Shown here piece after piece: positions 15,122 to 22,156 of a stretch of DNA of 32,634 nucleotides (position 1 is the stretch's first letter; each line of letters opens with the position of its first letter). Made by a program: the position numbers and the translations under genes. The notes below the pieces were generated by a model. That model was given only the letters and a program-made list of their open reading frames with translations. It searched no databases and was not told where the DNA came from. The stretch is from the NCBI GenBank assembly GCA_035544515.1, contig DATKEG010000124.1:1-32634 (forward strand). The letters are read 5' to 3'. This DNA is from DATKEG01 sp035544515. GTDB lineage: Bacteria > Acidobacteriota > Vicinamibacteria > Fen-336.

Positions 15122-15136
15122 CTGCATTATGTGCAG
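15122..15136. promoter_or_regulatory. Dyad and possible -10 upstream of the sen operon
   Basis: CTGCA-TTATG-TGCAG is a perfect 5-bp inverted repeat around 5 bases, 30-44 bases upstream of the first operon gene. Read leftward its middle contains CATAAT (15131-15126), a fair -10, but there is no recognisable -35 at 16-19 bases. A repressor or activator site overlapping the promoter would fit this layout. No regulator gene for it is seen in the operon. Confidence 0.3.
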
Positions 15137-15274
15137 GATCGCCTCGGCATCGCGCGAGGCTCGCCAGCGCGGCGGCCCGGGTGGGGGGCCGCGGACTTGC
15201 ATCATCTCGGGGCGATCGCTCGGGCCCGTGGCGACGCGGACCCGATGGCCCTCGCGCTCCCCCCGAACCCCCCT

Positions 15275-15348
15275 TCGCGCACGCCCCCGCGCTGCGCGCG
15301 GCGCCGTTCCCTCGCTCACGCCGCCGCGCTACGCGCGTCGCCGATCGC
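15275..15348. repeat. 37-bp imperfect tandem duplication between surE and the sen operon
   Basis: Two adjacent copies, 15275-15311 and 15312-15348, share the pattern TCGCnCACGCCnCCGCGCTnCGCGCGnCGCCG with about six mismatches. The second copy touches the last base of the surE stop codon. It lies in a 255-base non-coding stretch (15093-15347) that otherwise shows only GC-rich short palindromes. Confidence 0.7.
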
Positions 15349-16112
15349 TAACCCAGCCGCCCGTTTCGCAGCGCCGCCTCCCAGGCCTTCAGGCTGTCCA
15401 GGGCCGCGTGGTGCGTGGTGTCGGTGTGCAGGGGGGTGATCGAGATGTAGCCCTGGCGGATGGCGTGGATGTCGGAGGTCTTGTCGGTGAGCCACCGGTC
15501 GGAGCCTTCCTCGATCCAGTAGTAGGTCCGCCGCCGCGGATCGAGGCCCTCGAGGATGGTCCCCTCGTGCTCCCGCCGTCCCTGCACCGTGATCAGGGCG
15601 CCGACCGGCGTCCCCGGAGGGACGTTGACGTTGAGCAGCGTCCTCTCGGGCAGCCCCTTCTCCAGCACGAGGCCGGCGAGCTTGACGGAGAACGCGGCGG
15701 CCTGCGCGAAGTCCGCCTCCGCGCGTACGGCCAGGGAGACGGCGATCGAGGGCACCCGGAAGAACGTTCCCTCGCGCGCGCCGCCCACCGTGCCCGAATA
15801 GAAGACGTCCTCGCCCAGGTTCGCGCCCCGGTTGATCCCCGAGACCACGAGATCGGGACGGCGCGGCAGCAGCTTGACCAGGGCCAGGTTCACGCAGTCG
15901 GCGGGCGTGCCGTCCACGGAGTAGACCTGATCCTGGATCTTCTCGGCGCGCAGCGGGTGCTTCAGCGTGAGTGACTGCGAGCAGGCGCTGACCTCGCGGT
16001 CGGGGGCCACCACGTGCACCTCCCCGAGCGCGGCCAGGGCGCCCGCGAGCGCCTTGATGCCCGGTGCGTGGACACCGTCGTCGTTGGTCACCAGGATCAG
16101 CGGCTGTTGCAT
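15348..16112 (-). CDS. surE: 5'/3'-nucleotidase SurE
   Basis: A 254-residue metal-dependent phosphatase that removes phosphate from nucleoside monophosphates, and in relatives from short polyphosphate. It is cytosolic and stationary-phase or stress linked in other bacteria. The family hallmarks are present: LILVTNDDG at the N-terminus (Asp11, Asp12 as metal ligands), APDREVSACSQSLT, the SGINRGANLG loop with the Asn ligand, and VFYSGTVGGAREG. Length is normal. The ATG at 16112 sits four residues before the first conserved strand; no ribosome site is evident. It lies only 9 bases after the T-tract of the tRNA-Pro terminator, leaving no room for a separate promoter. Expression probably depends on read-through from ihfA-merR-tRNA or on a promoter inside the tRNA region. 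Confidence 0.95.
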   Translation of the reverse strand: MQQPLILVTNDDGVHAPGIKALAGALAALGEVHVVAPDREVSACSQSLTLKHPLRAEKIQDQVYSVDGTPADCVNLALVKLLPRRPDLVVSGINRGANLGEDVFYSGTVGGAREGTFFRVPSIAVSLAVRAEADFAQAAAFSVKLAGLVLEKGLPERTLLNVNVPPGTPVGALITVQGRREHEGTILEGLDPRRRTYYWIEEGSDRWLTDKTSDIHAIRQGYISITPLHTDTTHHAALDSLKAWEAALRNGRLG

Positions 16113-16121
16113 GTGAGATGG

Positions 16122-16151
16122 AAAAGCCCCAGGAGCGAGGGCGCCTGGGGC
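16122..16151 (-). terminator. Intrinsic terminator between tRNA-Pro(GGG) and surE
   Basis: Leftward it reads as an 8-bp stem GCCCCAGG/CCTGGGGC with a 10-base loop, followed by TTTT (complement of 16125-16122). It starts 19 bases after the tRNA 3' end. Its T tract is 9 bases from the surE ATG, so it either ends the tRNA transcript or attenuates surE. Confidence 0.75.
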
Positions 16152-16170
16152 GAAGAAGCCGAGATGACTT

Positions 16171-16247
16171 TGGTCGGGATGGCGGGATTTGAACCCACGA
16201 CCACCTGCACCCCAAGCAGGTGCGCTACCAGGCTGCGCTACATCCCG
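16171..16247 (-). tRNA. tRNA-Pro (GGG anticodon)
   Basis: A 77-base minus-strand cloverleaf. The acceptor pair is CGGGATG/CATCCCG, the T-arm contains GGTTCAAATCC, and the anticodon stem CCTGC/GCAGG closes loop TTGGGGT, giving anticodon GGG. The terminal CCA is encoded (16173-16171). It begins 9 bases after the merR stop, so it is probably cut from the ihfA-merR transcript. It is the second proline tRNA in the window. Confidence 0.95.
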
Positions 16248-16256
16248 ATCCGACGA

Positions 16257-16670
16257 TCAAACTTGTTTTCTATCATTCCTGTGCAGGAGAGTCAATATCT
16301 CGCGCAGCGTCTCGCGCACTTCGAGCAGCGCCTTCTTCGTCGGATCGTCAGTGGGCGTGGGCGTGGGCTCCTCGGACTGGACCACGGCTCCGGCCTGGGA
16401 CTGCGGCGTGGTGCCGCGGCCCGCCATCTCGGTCTCCAGGCGCTTCTTGGCGCCCGCGATGGTGAAGCCCTCCTCGTAGAGGAGCTGCTTGATGCGCACC
16501 ACGGTCTCGATGTCGCGCCTTCGGTAGATGCGCTGGCCCGAGCTGTTCTTCGCGGGCGCGAGCGTGGGGAACTCCGACTCCCAGTAGCGCAGCACGTAGG
16601 GCTGCGTATCGGTGATCTCGCAGACCTCCCCGATCTTGAAGAAGAGCTTGTTGGGGATCGGCTTGTCCAT
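16257..16670 (-). CDS. MerR-family transcriptional regulator
   Basis: A 137-residue DNA-binding regulator. The winged helix-turn-helix occupies about residues 9-75: FFKIGEVCEITDTQPYVLRYWE, then GQRIYRRRDIETVVRIKQLLYEEGFTIAGAKKRLE. A Gln/Thr/Pro-rich linker follows (about 85-110) and a short C-terminal helix (KKALLEVRETLREILTLL) that probably makes the dimer coiled coil. It has no Cys-based metal site, so it is not a CueR- or MerR-like metal sensor. The same type of short MerR protein commonly follows ihfA in deltaproteobacteria and relatives. It starts 17 bases after ihfA and ends 9 bases before tRNA-Pro. Target genes are not known from the sequence. Confidence 0.9.
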   Translation of the reverse strand: MDKPIPNKLFFKIGEVCEITDTQPYVLRYWESEFPTLAPAKNSSGQRIYRRRDIETVVRIKQLLYEEGFTIAGAKKRLETEMAGRGTTPQSQAGAVVQSEEPTPTPTDDPTKKALLEVRETLREILTLLHRNDRKQV

Positions 16671-16687
16671 GGCTCCCGCCGCGGGCG

Positions 16688-16963
16688 CTATTCGGAATGG
16701 GACGCGAAGAGCTTCGAGGGCCGGAAGACCACCGACCGGCGGGGCTTGATCAGCATCTCCTCTCCAGTCTGGGGATTACGCCCGCGACGTTCTCGCTTCT
16801 GCCGGACCACGAAGGTGCCGAAGCCGGTGATCTGGACCTTTTCGCCATCCCCGAGGCGGCCCTTGATGGACTCGAAGATGATCTCGACGAGGCGGGCGGC
16901 CTCCCGGTTCGAGATCCCTCCGTGCCGCTCGTAGACGATCCGGGCGATATCCGCCTTCGTCAT
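16688..16963 (-). CDS. ihfA: Integration host factor subunit alpha
   Basis: A 91-residue DNA-bending protein of the HU/IHF family. MTKADIARIVYERHG begins the first helix, EKVQITGFGTFVVR forms the saddle, and RGRNPQTGEE carries the Pro that wedges between base pairs at the tip of the arm, followed by PRRSVVFRPSK. It compacts and bends DNA for transcription, recombination and replication, normally with IhfB. The ATG at 16963 starts at the conserved helix and has AGGAG 10 bases upstream; the open extension to 16999 lies in the leader. It is the first gene of ihfA-merR-tRNA-Pro and has a strong sigma-70 promoter about 70 bases upstream. A homodimer or a pair with the HU-like protein at 18476 are both possible. 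Confidence 0.93.
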   Translation of the reverse strand: MTKADIARIVYERHGGISNREAARLVEIIFESIKGRLGDGEKVQITGFGTFVVRQKRERRGRNPQTGEEMLIKPRRSVVFRPSKLFASHSE

Positions 16964-17032
16964 CGACTCGGCGCTCCTATGGGATGCACAAAAAGTCAAT
17001 AGTAATGATAAGTTAGAGGATGAAGTTCGAGG

Positions 17033-17061
17033 ATTGTATGAGTCCCCTCCCGGAAAGTCAA
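17033..17061 (-). promoter_or_regulatory. Sigma-70 promoter of ihfA-merR-tRNA-Pro
   Basis: Read leftward, TTGACT (17061-17056), a 17-base spacer and TACAAT (17038-17033) give a near-consensus promoter. The expected start is near 17026, leaving a leader of about 63 bases that is unusually AT-rich for this window. It sits in the short gap just after the der stop codon. Confidence 0.8.
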
Positions 17062-17086
17062 GAGCAAAACCTGCAAGGCCTGGGAC

Positions 17087-18400
17087 TCAGTGGGGACGGT
17101 GCCGCGTCTTGAGGACGATGGGTGTGCCCTCGAACGAGAACTCCACCCGTAACTGGTTCTCCAGGTATCGTTTGTACGAGAAATGCAGATCGACCGGGTG
17201 GTTCAGGGACAGGGCGAACGTCGGGGGCGCCACACCCACCTGCGTCGCATAGAGGATCTTGAGTGCCGCGTTGCCCTTGGCGCCCTTGGGCGCGTGGTTC
17301 GCCACGGCGCGGGCCAGCACGCGGTTGAGCTGGCCCGTCGTCACGCGCTTGCGCGCCTCCAGCGCCACCCGCTCGACGGCCCCCAGCAGCGCGCCCAGCC
17401 CCCGGCCCGTCTCCGCGGAGACGAAGACGACGGGCGCGTAGGCGAAGAACTTGAGGTGGTCGCGGAAGCGCTGCTCGACCTCGCGCTGCTTCAGGCCGAT
17501 CACGGGCGCGACGTCCCACTTGTTCACCGCGAGCACCACGGCCCGTCCGGCCTTCTGCACGTACCCGCCGATCGTCGCGTCCATCTCGCGCGGCCCCTCG
17601 GCCGCGTCGAGTACGAGCACGGCCACGTCCGCGCGCTCGAGGGCGTGGCGGGCCTGCACGACGCTGACGTGATCGACGTTCTCCTTCAGGAGGCGCGGCC
17701 GGCGGATGCCCGCGGTGTCCACGAACAGGTACCGCTTCTCGCCGCGCACCATCAGGCTGTCCACGGTGTCGCGCGTCGTGCCCGGTATGGGCGACACCAC
17801 GGCGCGGTCCACGCCGAGCAGGCGGTTCAGGAGGGAGGACTTGCCCACGTTGGGGCGGCCCACGAGCGCGATGCGCGGGGGCGGAGCCTCCTCTTCCGGC
17901 GGCGCCACGCGCGGCAGGTGCGCCACGGCCGCGTCGAGCAGGTCGCCCACGCCCTGGCCGTGTTCGGCCGACAGCGCCAGCACCTCCTCGAAGCCGAGCC
18001 GCGCGAACTCCTCGAGCCCCTGGTCCCCCTCGGCCTTGTTCACGGCCACGAGCACGCGCTTGCCGCCCTTGCGCAGCCGGGCGGCGATGGCCTGGTCGTC
18101 GGGGAGCAGCCCCGCGCGCGCGTCGGCCACGAGGACGACGAGGTCGGCCTCCGCGATGGCGCGGCGGGCCTGGTCGCCGGCGGGACCGAGCAGCGGATCG
18201 TCCGTGCCCAGGAGCAGGCCGCCGGTGTCGATCAGCTCGAAGGCGGCGCCCTGCCAGGAGGCCTGCGCGTAGTTGCGGTCGCGCGTCGAGCCGGGGCGGC
18301 TGTCGGTGATGGCCTTGCGCCGGCCGACGATGCGGTTGAAGAGCGTGGACTTGCCGACGTTGGGCCGGCCGACCAGGGCGACCTTCGGGATGGGAATCAT
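17087..18400 (-). CDS. der: Ribosome biogenesis GTPase Der (EngA)
   Basis: A 437-residue cytosolic protein with two tandem GTPase domains and a C-terminal KH-like domain, needed for 50S subunit maturation. Domain 1 begins KVALVGRPNVGKS (about residues 6-18), with DTGG and NKAE as the guanine-recognition box (Glu where Asp is commonest). Domain 2 begins RIALVGRPNVGKSS near residue 175, with DTAG and NKWD. The final 100 residues contain the KH fold with HFSYKRYLENQLR. Length is normal for the family. The ATG at 18400 is used since the first P-loop follows at once; no ribosome site is visible. It is divergent from the HU-family gene, with only 16 bases between its start codon and the HU -35 box. 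Confidence 0.97.
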   Translation of the reverse strand: MIPIPKVALVGRPNVGKSTLFNRIVGRRKAITDSRPGSTRDRNYAQASWQGAAFELIDTGGLLLGTDDPLLGPAGDQARRAIAEADLVVLVADARAGLLPDDQAIAARLRKGGKRVLVAVNKAEGDQGLEEFARLGFEEVLALSAEHGQGVGDLLDAAVAHLPRVAPPEEEAPPPRIALVGRPNVGKSSLLNRLLGVDRAVVSPIPGTTRDTVDSLMVRGEKRYLFVDTAGIRRPRLLKENVDHVSVVQARHALERADVAVLVLDAAEGPREMDATIGGYVQKAGRAVVLAVNKWDVAPVIGLKQREVEQRFRDHLKFFAYAPVVFVSAETGRGLGALLGAVERVALEARKRVTTGQLNRVLARAVANHAPKGAKGNAALKILYATQVGVAPPTFALSLNHPVDLHFSYKRYLENQLRVEFSFEGTPIVLKTRHRPH

Positions 18401-18416
18401 GCGCGGGTGCCCGGGT

Positions 18417-18446
18417 TTGACAGCAAATTCGAGCTAGTCCTATAAT
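18417..18446 (+). promoter_or_regulatory. Consensus sigma-70 promoter of the HU-family gene
   Basis: TTGACA (18417-18422), an 18-base spacer and TATAAT (18441-18446) match the consensus in both boxes, the best promoter in the window. The start would be near 18453, followed closely by the ribosome site AGAAGGAGG (18459-18467). Very strong expression is expected. Confidence 0.9.
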
Positions 18447-18475
18447 ACGTGTCACTTAGAAGGAGGTCCATCCCC

Positions 18476-18748
18476 ATGATCAAGGTGGACATCATCAACG
18501 AGGTGTCCAAGGCCGCCGACATCACCAAGGTCAAGGCCGAGGTGGCCGTCGAGGCGGTCCTCGACGCGATGAAGACCTCCATGATGAAGGGCGAGCGGAT
18601 CGAGCTGCGCGGGTTCGGCGTCTTCCAGGTGAAGCCCCGCAAGCGCGGCATCGGCCGCAACCCGCGGACGGGCAAGGAGGTCAAGATCCCGCCCGGACGG
18701 ACCATCCGCTTCAAGCCCGGCAAGGACCTCCAGAACCTGAGCCAGTAG
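18476..18748 (+). CDS. HU/IHF-family DNA-binding protein
   Basis: A 90-residue nucleoid protein. The body has helix MIKVDIINEVSKAADITKVK, saddle ERIELRGFGVFQVK, and the arm GIGRNPRTGKEVKIPPGRT with the intercalating Pro. The C-terminal end FKPGKDLQNLSQ is typical of HU relatives in several Gram-negative phyla. It binds and bends DNA with little sequence preference, and may pair with IhfA. The ATG at 18476 lies 8 bases after the near-perfect ribosome site AGAAGGAGG; the open extension to 18449 overlaps that site and is rejected. It has its own consensus promoter and is followed 28 bases later by the M50 protease gene. Whether it acts as HU or as an IhfB-like partner is undecided. Confidence 0.93.
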   Translation: MIKVDIINEVSKAADITKVKAEVAVEAVLDAMKTSMMKGERIELRGFGVFQVKPRKRGIGRNPRTGKEVKIPPGRTIRFKPGKDLQNLSQ

Positions 18749-18776
18749 CGCGGGCTCCGGCGGCCACCCTTCACAC

Positions 18777-19736
18777 TTGAACCCTCCCTTGGACCAGCCG
18801 GGGGCATCGCCCGCCGCGCGCGAGAACCCACGGCTCGAGGAGGACCTCCGCCAGATGCGCGAGGCGATCTTCGGGCGGCCGCCACGGCTCACCCTGCTCT
18901 CGGCGTGGCCGAACGTCCTGCTCTTCGCGCTCACCGCCGCCTCGATCTACTACACCGGCGGCCCCCGCATGATGGTGGCGCTCATGAGCATCCTCCTCGC
19001 GCACGAGATGGGCCATTACGTGATGTGCCGCCGCTACCGGGTGGATGCCACGCTGCCGTATTTCATTCCCCTGCCCGTGTTGAGCTTCGTCGGCACGCTG
19101 GGCGCCTTCATCCGCATGCGCTCGCCCATACCGGACCGGCGCGCCTTGATGGACATCGGGGTGAGCGGCCCGCTGGCGGGGTTCCTGGTGTGCCTGCCCG
19201 TTCTCGTCCTCGGCCTCCAGGAGGCGAGGATCGCCGCCCACGTCGCGGTGGGCCCCGCCGCCCTGAGCCTGGGCGAGCCGCTCCTGTTCCAGTGGGCGGC
19301 GCGGTGGGTCAAGGGGCCGATCCCGGAAGGGTCGGACCTGATCATCGGGCCGGTCGGCCTGGCCGCGTGGTTCGGCCTGCTCGTCACCGCCCTGAACCTG
19401 ATGCCCATCGGCCAGCTCGACGGGGGCCACGTCGCCTACGCCCTGCTGCGCCGCCACCACCGCATCGTCACGCGCGCCGCCCTGGCCGCCTGCGTCGTGT
19501 TGCTCTACCTGCGCCCGACCTGGCTGCTCTGGACGATCCTCCTGCTCGTGCTCGGCCGGCGCCATCCGCCGACGCTGTACGATGCCCGTCCGCTGGGGCC
19601 GGCCCGGGTGGCCCTGGGCCTGGCCGGCGTGGCCGTCTTCGCCGTCTGCTTCACGCCCAACCCCTTCCTGATCGACTGGAGCGACTTCATCGAGGCCTGG
19701 CGGGCCCTGTCCGGGGTGGCGTTCACATCACGCTGA
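18777..19736 (+). CDS. Site-2-type M50 membrane metalloprotease
   Basis: A 319-residue multi-pass protein of peptidase family M50. The zinc site is AHEMGHY (His76, Glu77, His80), in the membrane after the first helix, with the third ligand Asp in NLMPIGQLDGGH near residue 215. About six to seven hydrophobic segments are seen; the first 40 residues are soluble and charged. Such proteases cut membrane-bound proteins within the bilayer; the substrate is unknown. The start is uncertain. TTG at 18777 lacks a ribosome site; ATG at 18855 (residue 27) has GAGGAGG about 10 bases upstream and keeps all motifs. It follows the HU-family gene and converges on priA, with the two coding ends overlapping by 14 bases. 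Confidence 0.85.
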   Translation: MNPPLDQPGASPAARENPRLEEDLRQMREAIFGRPPRLTLLSAWPNVLLFALTAASIYYTGGPRMMVALMSILLAHEMGHYVMCRRYRVDATLPYFIPLPVLSFVGTLGAFIRMRSPIPDRRALMDIGVSGPLAGFLVCLPVLVLGLQEARIAAHVAVGPAALSLGEPLLFQWAARWVKGPIPEGSDLIIGPVGLAAWFGLLVTALNLMPIGQLDGGHVAYALLRRHHRIVTRAALAACVVLLYLRPTWLLWTILLLVLGRRHPPTLYDARPLGPARVALGLAGVAVFAVCFTPNPFLIDWSDFIEAWRALSGVAFTSR

Positions 19737-22092
19737 GCGGATCCACGTCCACCGCCACGCCCGGCCAGCGGACCTCGCCGAAGCGCTCGACGAGCGCCTT
19801 TCGCACCGCCGCGCGCATCGAGGCGCGGTCGCCCTTGAGCAGCACCTGGAAGCGGTGCTCCTGCTTGAGCCGCGCCAGGGGCGCGCGCGCGGGGCCCAGC
19901 ACGCGATAGCGGCCCGACGCGAGCTCCCGCAGGCGCGCGGCGAGCGCCTGCGCGTTCCGGCTCGCCTCGACCGCCTCGCGCGAGCGGAGGATGACGTTGA
20001 TCAGGGCGGCCGCGGGCGGGTAGCCCATCGTGCGGCGGAACTCCATCTCGTGGGCGAAGAAGCCCGCGTAATCCTGGGCACAGGCCAGGCGCAGCGCGTA
20101 GTGATCCGGCAGGTGCGACTGCAGGATGACCTCGCCCGCGAGCTCGGCGCGCCCGGCGCGGCCCGCGACCTGGGTGAGGAGCTGGAAGGTGCGCTCGGCC
20201 GCGCGGAAGTCCGGGAGGCCGAGGCCCACGTCGGCGTCCACCACGCCGACGAGCGTGACGTTCGGGAAGTCGTGGCCCTTGGCGATGAGCTGCGTGCCCA
20301 CGAGGATGTCCGTCTCCCCCGCCGCGAACGCCGACAGGACGCGCGCCGCCTCGCCGCGGCGCGACGTGCGGTCGCGGTCCAGGCGGTCCACGCGGGCCTT
20401 CGGCAGCGCGGCCACCACCGCCTCCACCACCTTCTCGGTGCCGTAGCCGGTCAGCCGCAGGTATTCGCCCTTGCAGAAGGAGCAGGCGCGCGGCGCCGGG
20501 GACTGGAAGCCGCAGTAGTGGCACTGGGCGGCGCGGCCGGCCTGGTGCACGGTGACGAGCACGGAGCAATTCGGGCACGAGGCGCTCTGCCCGCACTCGC
20601 GGCAGAGGAGGCTCGTGGCGTAGCCGCGGCGGTTGAGCAGCAGCAGCGACTGCTCGCCGCGGGCGAGGCGCGCCGCGAGCGCCTCGCGCAGGACGGGCGT
20701 CAGCACCGGGTCGGCGCCCGCACGCATGGCGGCGCGCCGGTCCACCACGTCCACGCGGGGCAGGCCGCGCGCGCCGATGCGCGCGGGCAGGACCAGCGGC
20801 GTGTATTTGCCCTTGCCGGCGTTGACGTGCGACTCGAGCGAGGGCGTGGCCGAGCCGAGCACGACCGTGGCCCCCTCGATGCGCGCGCGCATCACCGCCA
20901 CGTCCCGGGCGTGGTAGCGGGGGCTCTCCTCCTGCTTGTAGGCCGCCTCGTGCTCCTCGTCCACCACGACGAGCCCCAGGTCGGGCACGGGAGCGAACAC
21001 GGCCGATCGCGCGCCCACCACCACGCGCGCGTCACCTTCGCGGATGCGCCACCACTGGTCGTGGCGCTCGCCGGCCGCCAGCTCGCTGTGCAGCACGGTG
21101 ACCGTGGCGCCGAAGCGCGCGAGGGCGGCGCGCACGAGCAGCGGGGTGAGCGCGATCTCCGGGACGAGGACGATCACGCCGCGGCCGTGGGAGAGCGCGC
21201 GCTCGGCGGCGCGGAAGTACACCTCGGTCTTCCCGCTGCCCGTGATCCCGTGCAGCAGGAACGGCTCGAAACGCCGGGCGTCGAGGGCGGCGACGAGCGG
21301 CGTGAGCGCCGCCTGCTGATCGGCCGTCGCGGCGTGCGCCGCCGCCGCCTCCGGGGCAAGCGCCTCGGGCCCGCGCGTCTCGCGCTCCTGGTGCAGGCGC
21401 ACCGCGCCCGCCTGCACCAGGCGCGGGAGAGCGCCGCGGAGGGAGGGGCGATCGCGGACGAGGTCGCTCAGGCGCGCCCGGCCGCCCGCCTCCCGCAACC
21501 GCGCGAGCAGCTCCTGCTGCGCGGCGCCCCGCGGCGGCGCCGGATCGCCCGCCAGGGTGGCCACCTGCACCAGCCGGAACCCGGCCGCGCTGAGGTCCTG
21601 GTCGACCACGACGCGGCCTTCGCGCCGGAGGCGGCTCAGCCGTGAGGCCGGGTCGCCGCCCAGGCGGCGGGCGAGCGTGGAGACGGGCAGCGGACCGGCC
21701 CGAAGCGCCGCGACGACGGGATCGCCGGTCTCCGGCTCCGCCCGGCCCGTCAGCCGCGCGACGGCGCGGCTGGCGCGGATGCCCGCGGGGGGCAGCACGA
21801 GCCGGTAGCACTCGCCGGGAGGGGCCAGATAGTGCTCGGCCATCCAGGCGGCGAGGTCGAGCAGGGGCGGCGCGGCGAGCGGCGCCTCGTCCACCACGTC
21901 GAGGACGTCCTTGAGCGACAGTGCCGGATCGTCCACGGCCGGCCCCGTGACCATGCCCACGACCCGCCGCGTGCCGAAGGGCACGACCACGCGCGCGCCG
22001 CGCTCGGGCAGGGGGAGCGCCTCGGGTACGCGATAGGTGAAGGTCGTCTGCACGGGCAGGGGCAGCGCCACCGCCACGACACGCGCCGGCAT
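19723..22092 (-). CDS. priA: Primosomal protein N' (replication restart helicase PriA)
   Basis: A 789-residue 3'-to-5' DNA helicase that recognises stalled forks and reloads the replisome. N-terminal part: VVAVALPLPVQTTFTYRVP (3'-end-binding domain) and ERGARVVVPFG. The helicase core shows Walker A GITGSGKTEVY, LVPEIALTP and Walker B VVVDEEHEAAYKQ. The zinc insertion has eight Cys between about residues 497 and 545 (CRECG, CPNC, CHYC, CSFC). VGTQLIAKGHDFPNVTLVG and QVAGRAGR complete the motor. Length is slightly above the E. coli enzyme. The ATG at 22092 starts at the conserved first strand. It is the last gene of the leftward msbA-yicC-gmk-rpoZ-coaBC-UDG run, and its stop overlaps the end of the M50 gene. 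Confidence 0.97.
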   Translation of the reverse strand: MPARVVAVALPLPVQTTFTYRVPEALPLPERGARVVVPFGTRRVVGMVTGPAVDDPALSLKDVLDVVDEAPLAAPPLLDLAAWMAEHYLAPPGECYRLVLPPAGIRASRAVARLTGRAEPETGDPVVAALRAGPLPVSTLARRLGGDPASRLSRLRREGRVVVDQDLSAAGFRLVQVATLAGDPAPPRGAAQQELLARLREAGGRARLSDLVRDRPSLRGALPRLVQAGAVRLHQERETRGPEALAPEAAAAHAATADQQAALTPLVAALDARRFEPFLLHGITGSGKTEVYFRAAERALSHGRGVIVLVPEIALTPLLVRAALARFGATVTVLHSELAAGERHDQWWRIREGDARVVVGARSAVFAPVPDLGLVVVDEEHEAAYKQEESPRYHARDVAVMRARIEGATVVLGSATPSLESHVNAGKGKYTPLVLPARIGARGLPRVDVVDRRAAMRAGADPVLTPVLREALAARLARGEQSLLLLNRRGYATSLLCRECGQSASCPNCSVLVTVHQAGRAAQCHYCGFQSPAPRACSFCKGEYLRLTGYGTEKVVEAVVAALPKARVDRLDRDRTSRRGEAARVLSAFAAGETDILVGTQLIAKGHDFPNVTLVGVVDADVGLGLPDFRAAERTFQLLTQVAGRAGRAELAGEVILQSHLPDHYALRLACAQDYAGFFAHEMEFRRTMGYPPAAALINVILRSREAVEASRNAQALAARLRELASGRYRVLGPARAPLARLKQEHRFQVLLKGDRASMRAAVRKALVERFGEVRWPGVAVDVDPLSVM

Positions 22093-22156
22093 GGGACCGC
22101 TACTCTATCGGGTGCGGGCGCCGGGACAGGTCAGCCGACTCCTTCCGGAACGGGAG

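Noticed and set aside
16257..16670. Copper-sensing MerR regulator for the copper cluster
   Set aside because: No metal-binding Cys at the C-terminus, and it belongs to the ihfA transcript 6 kb away.
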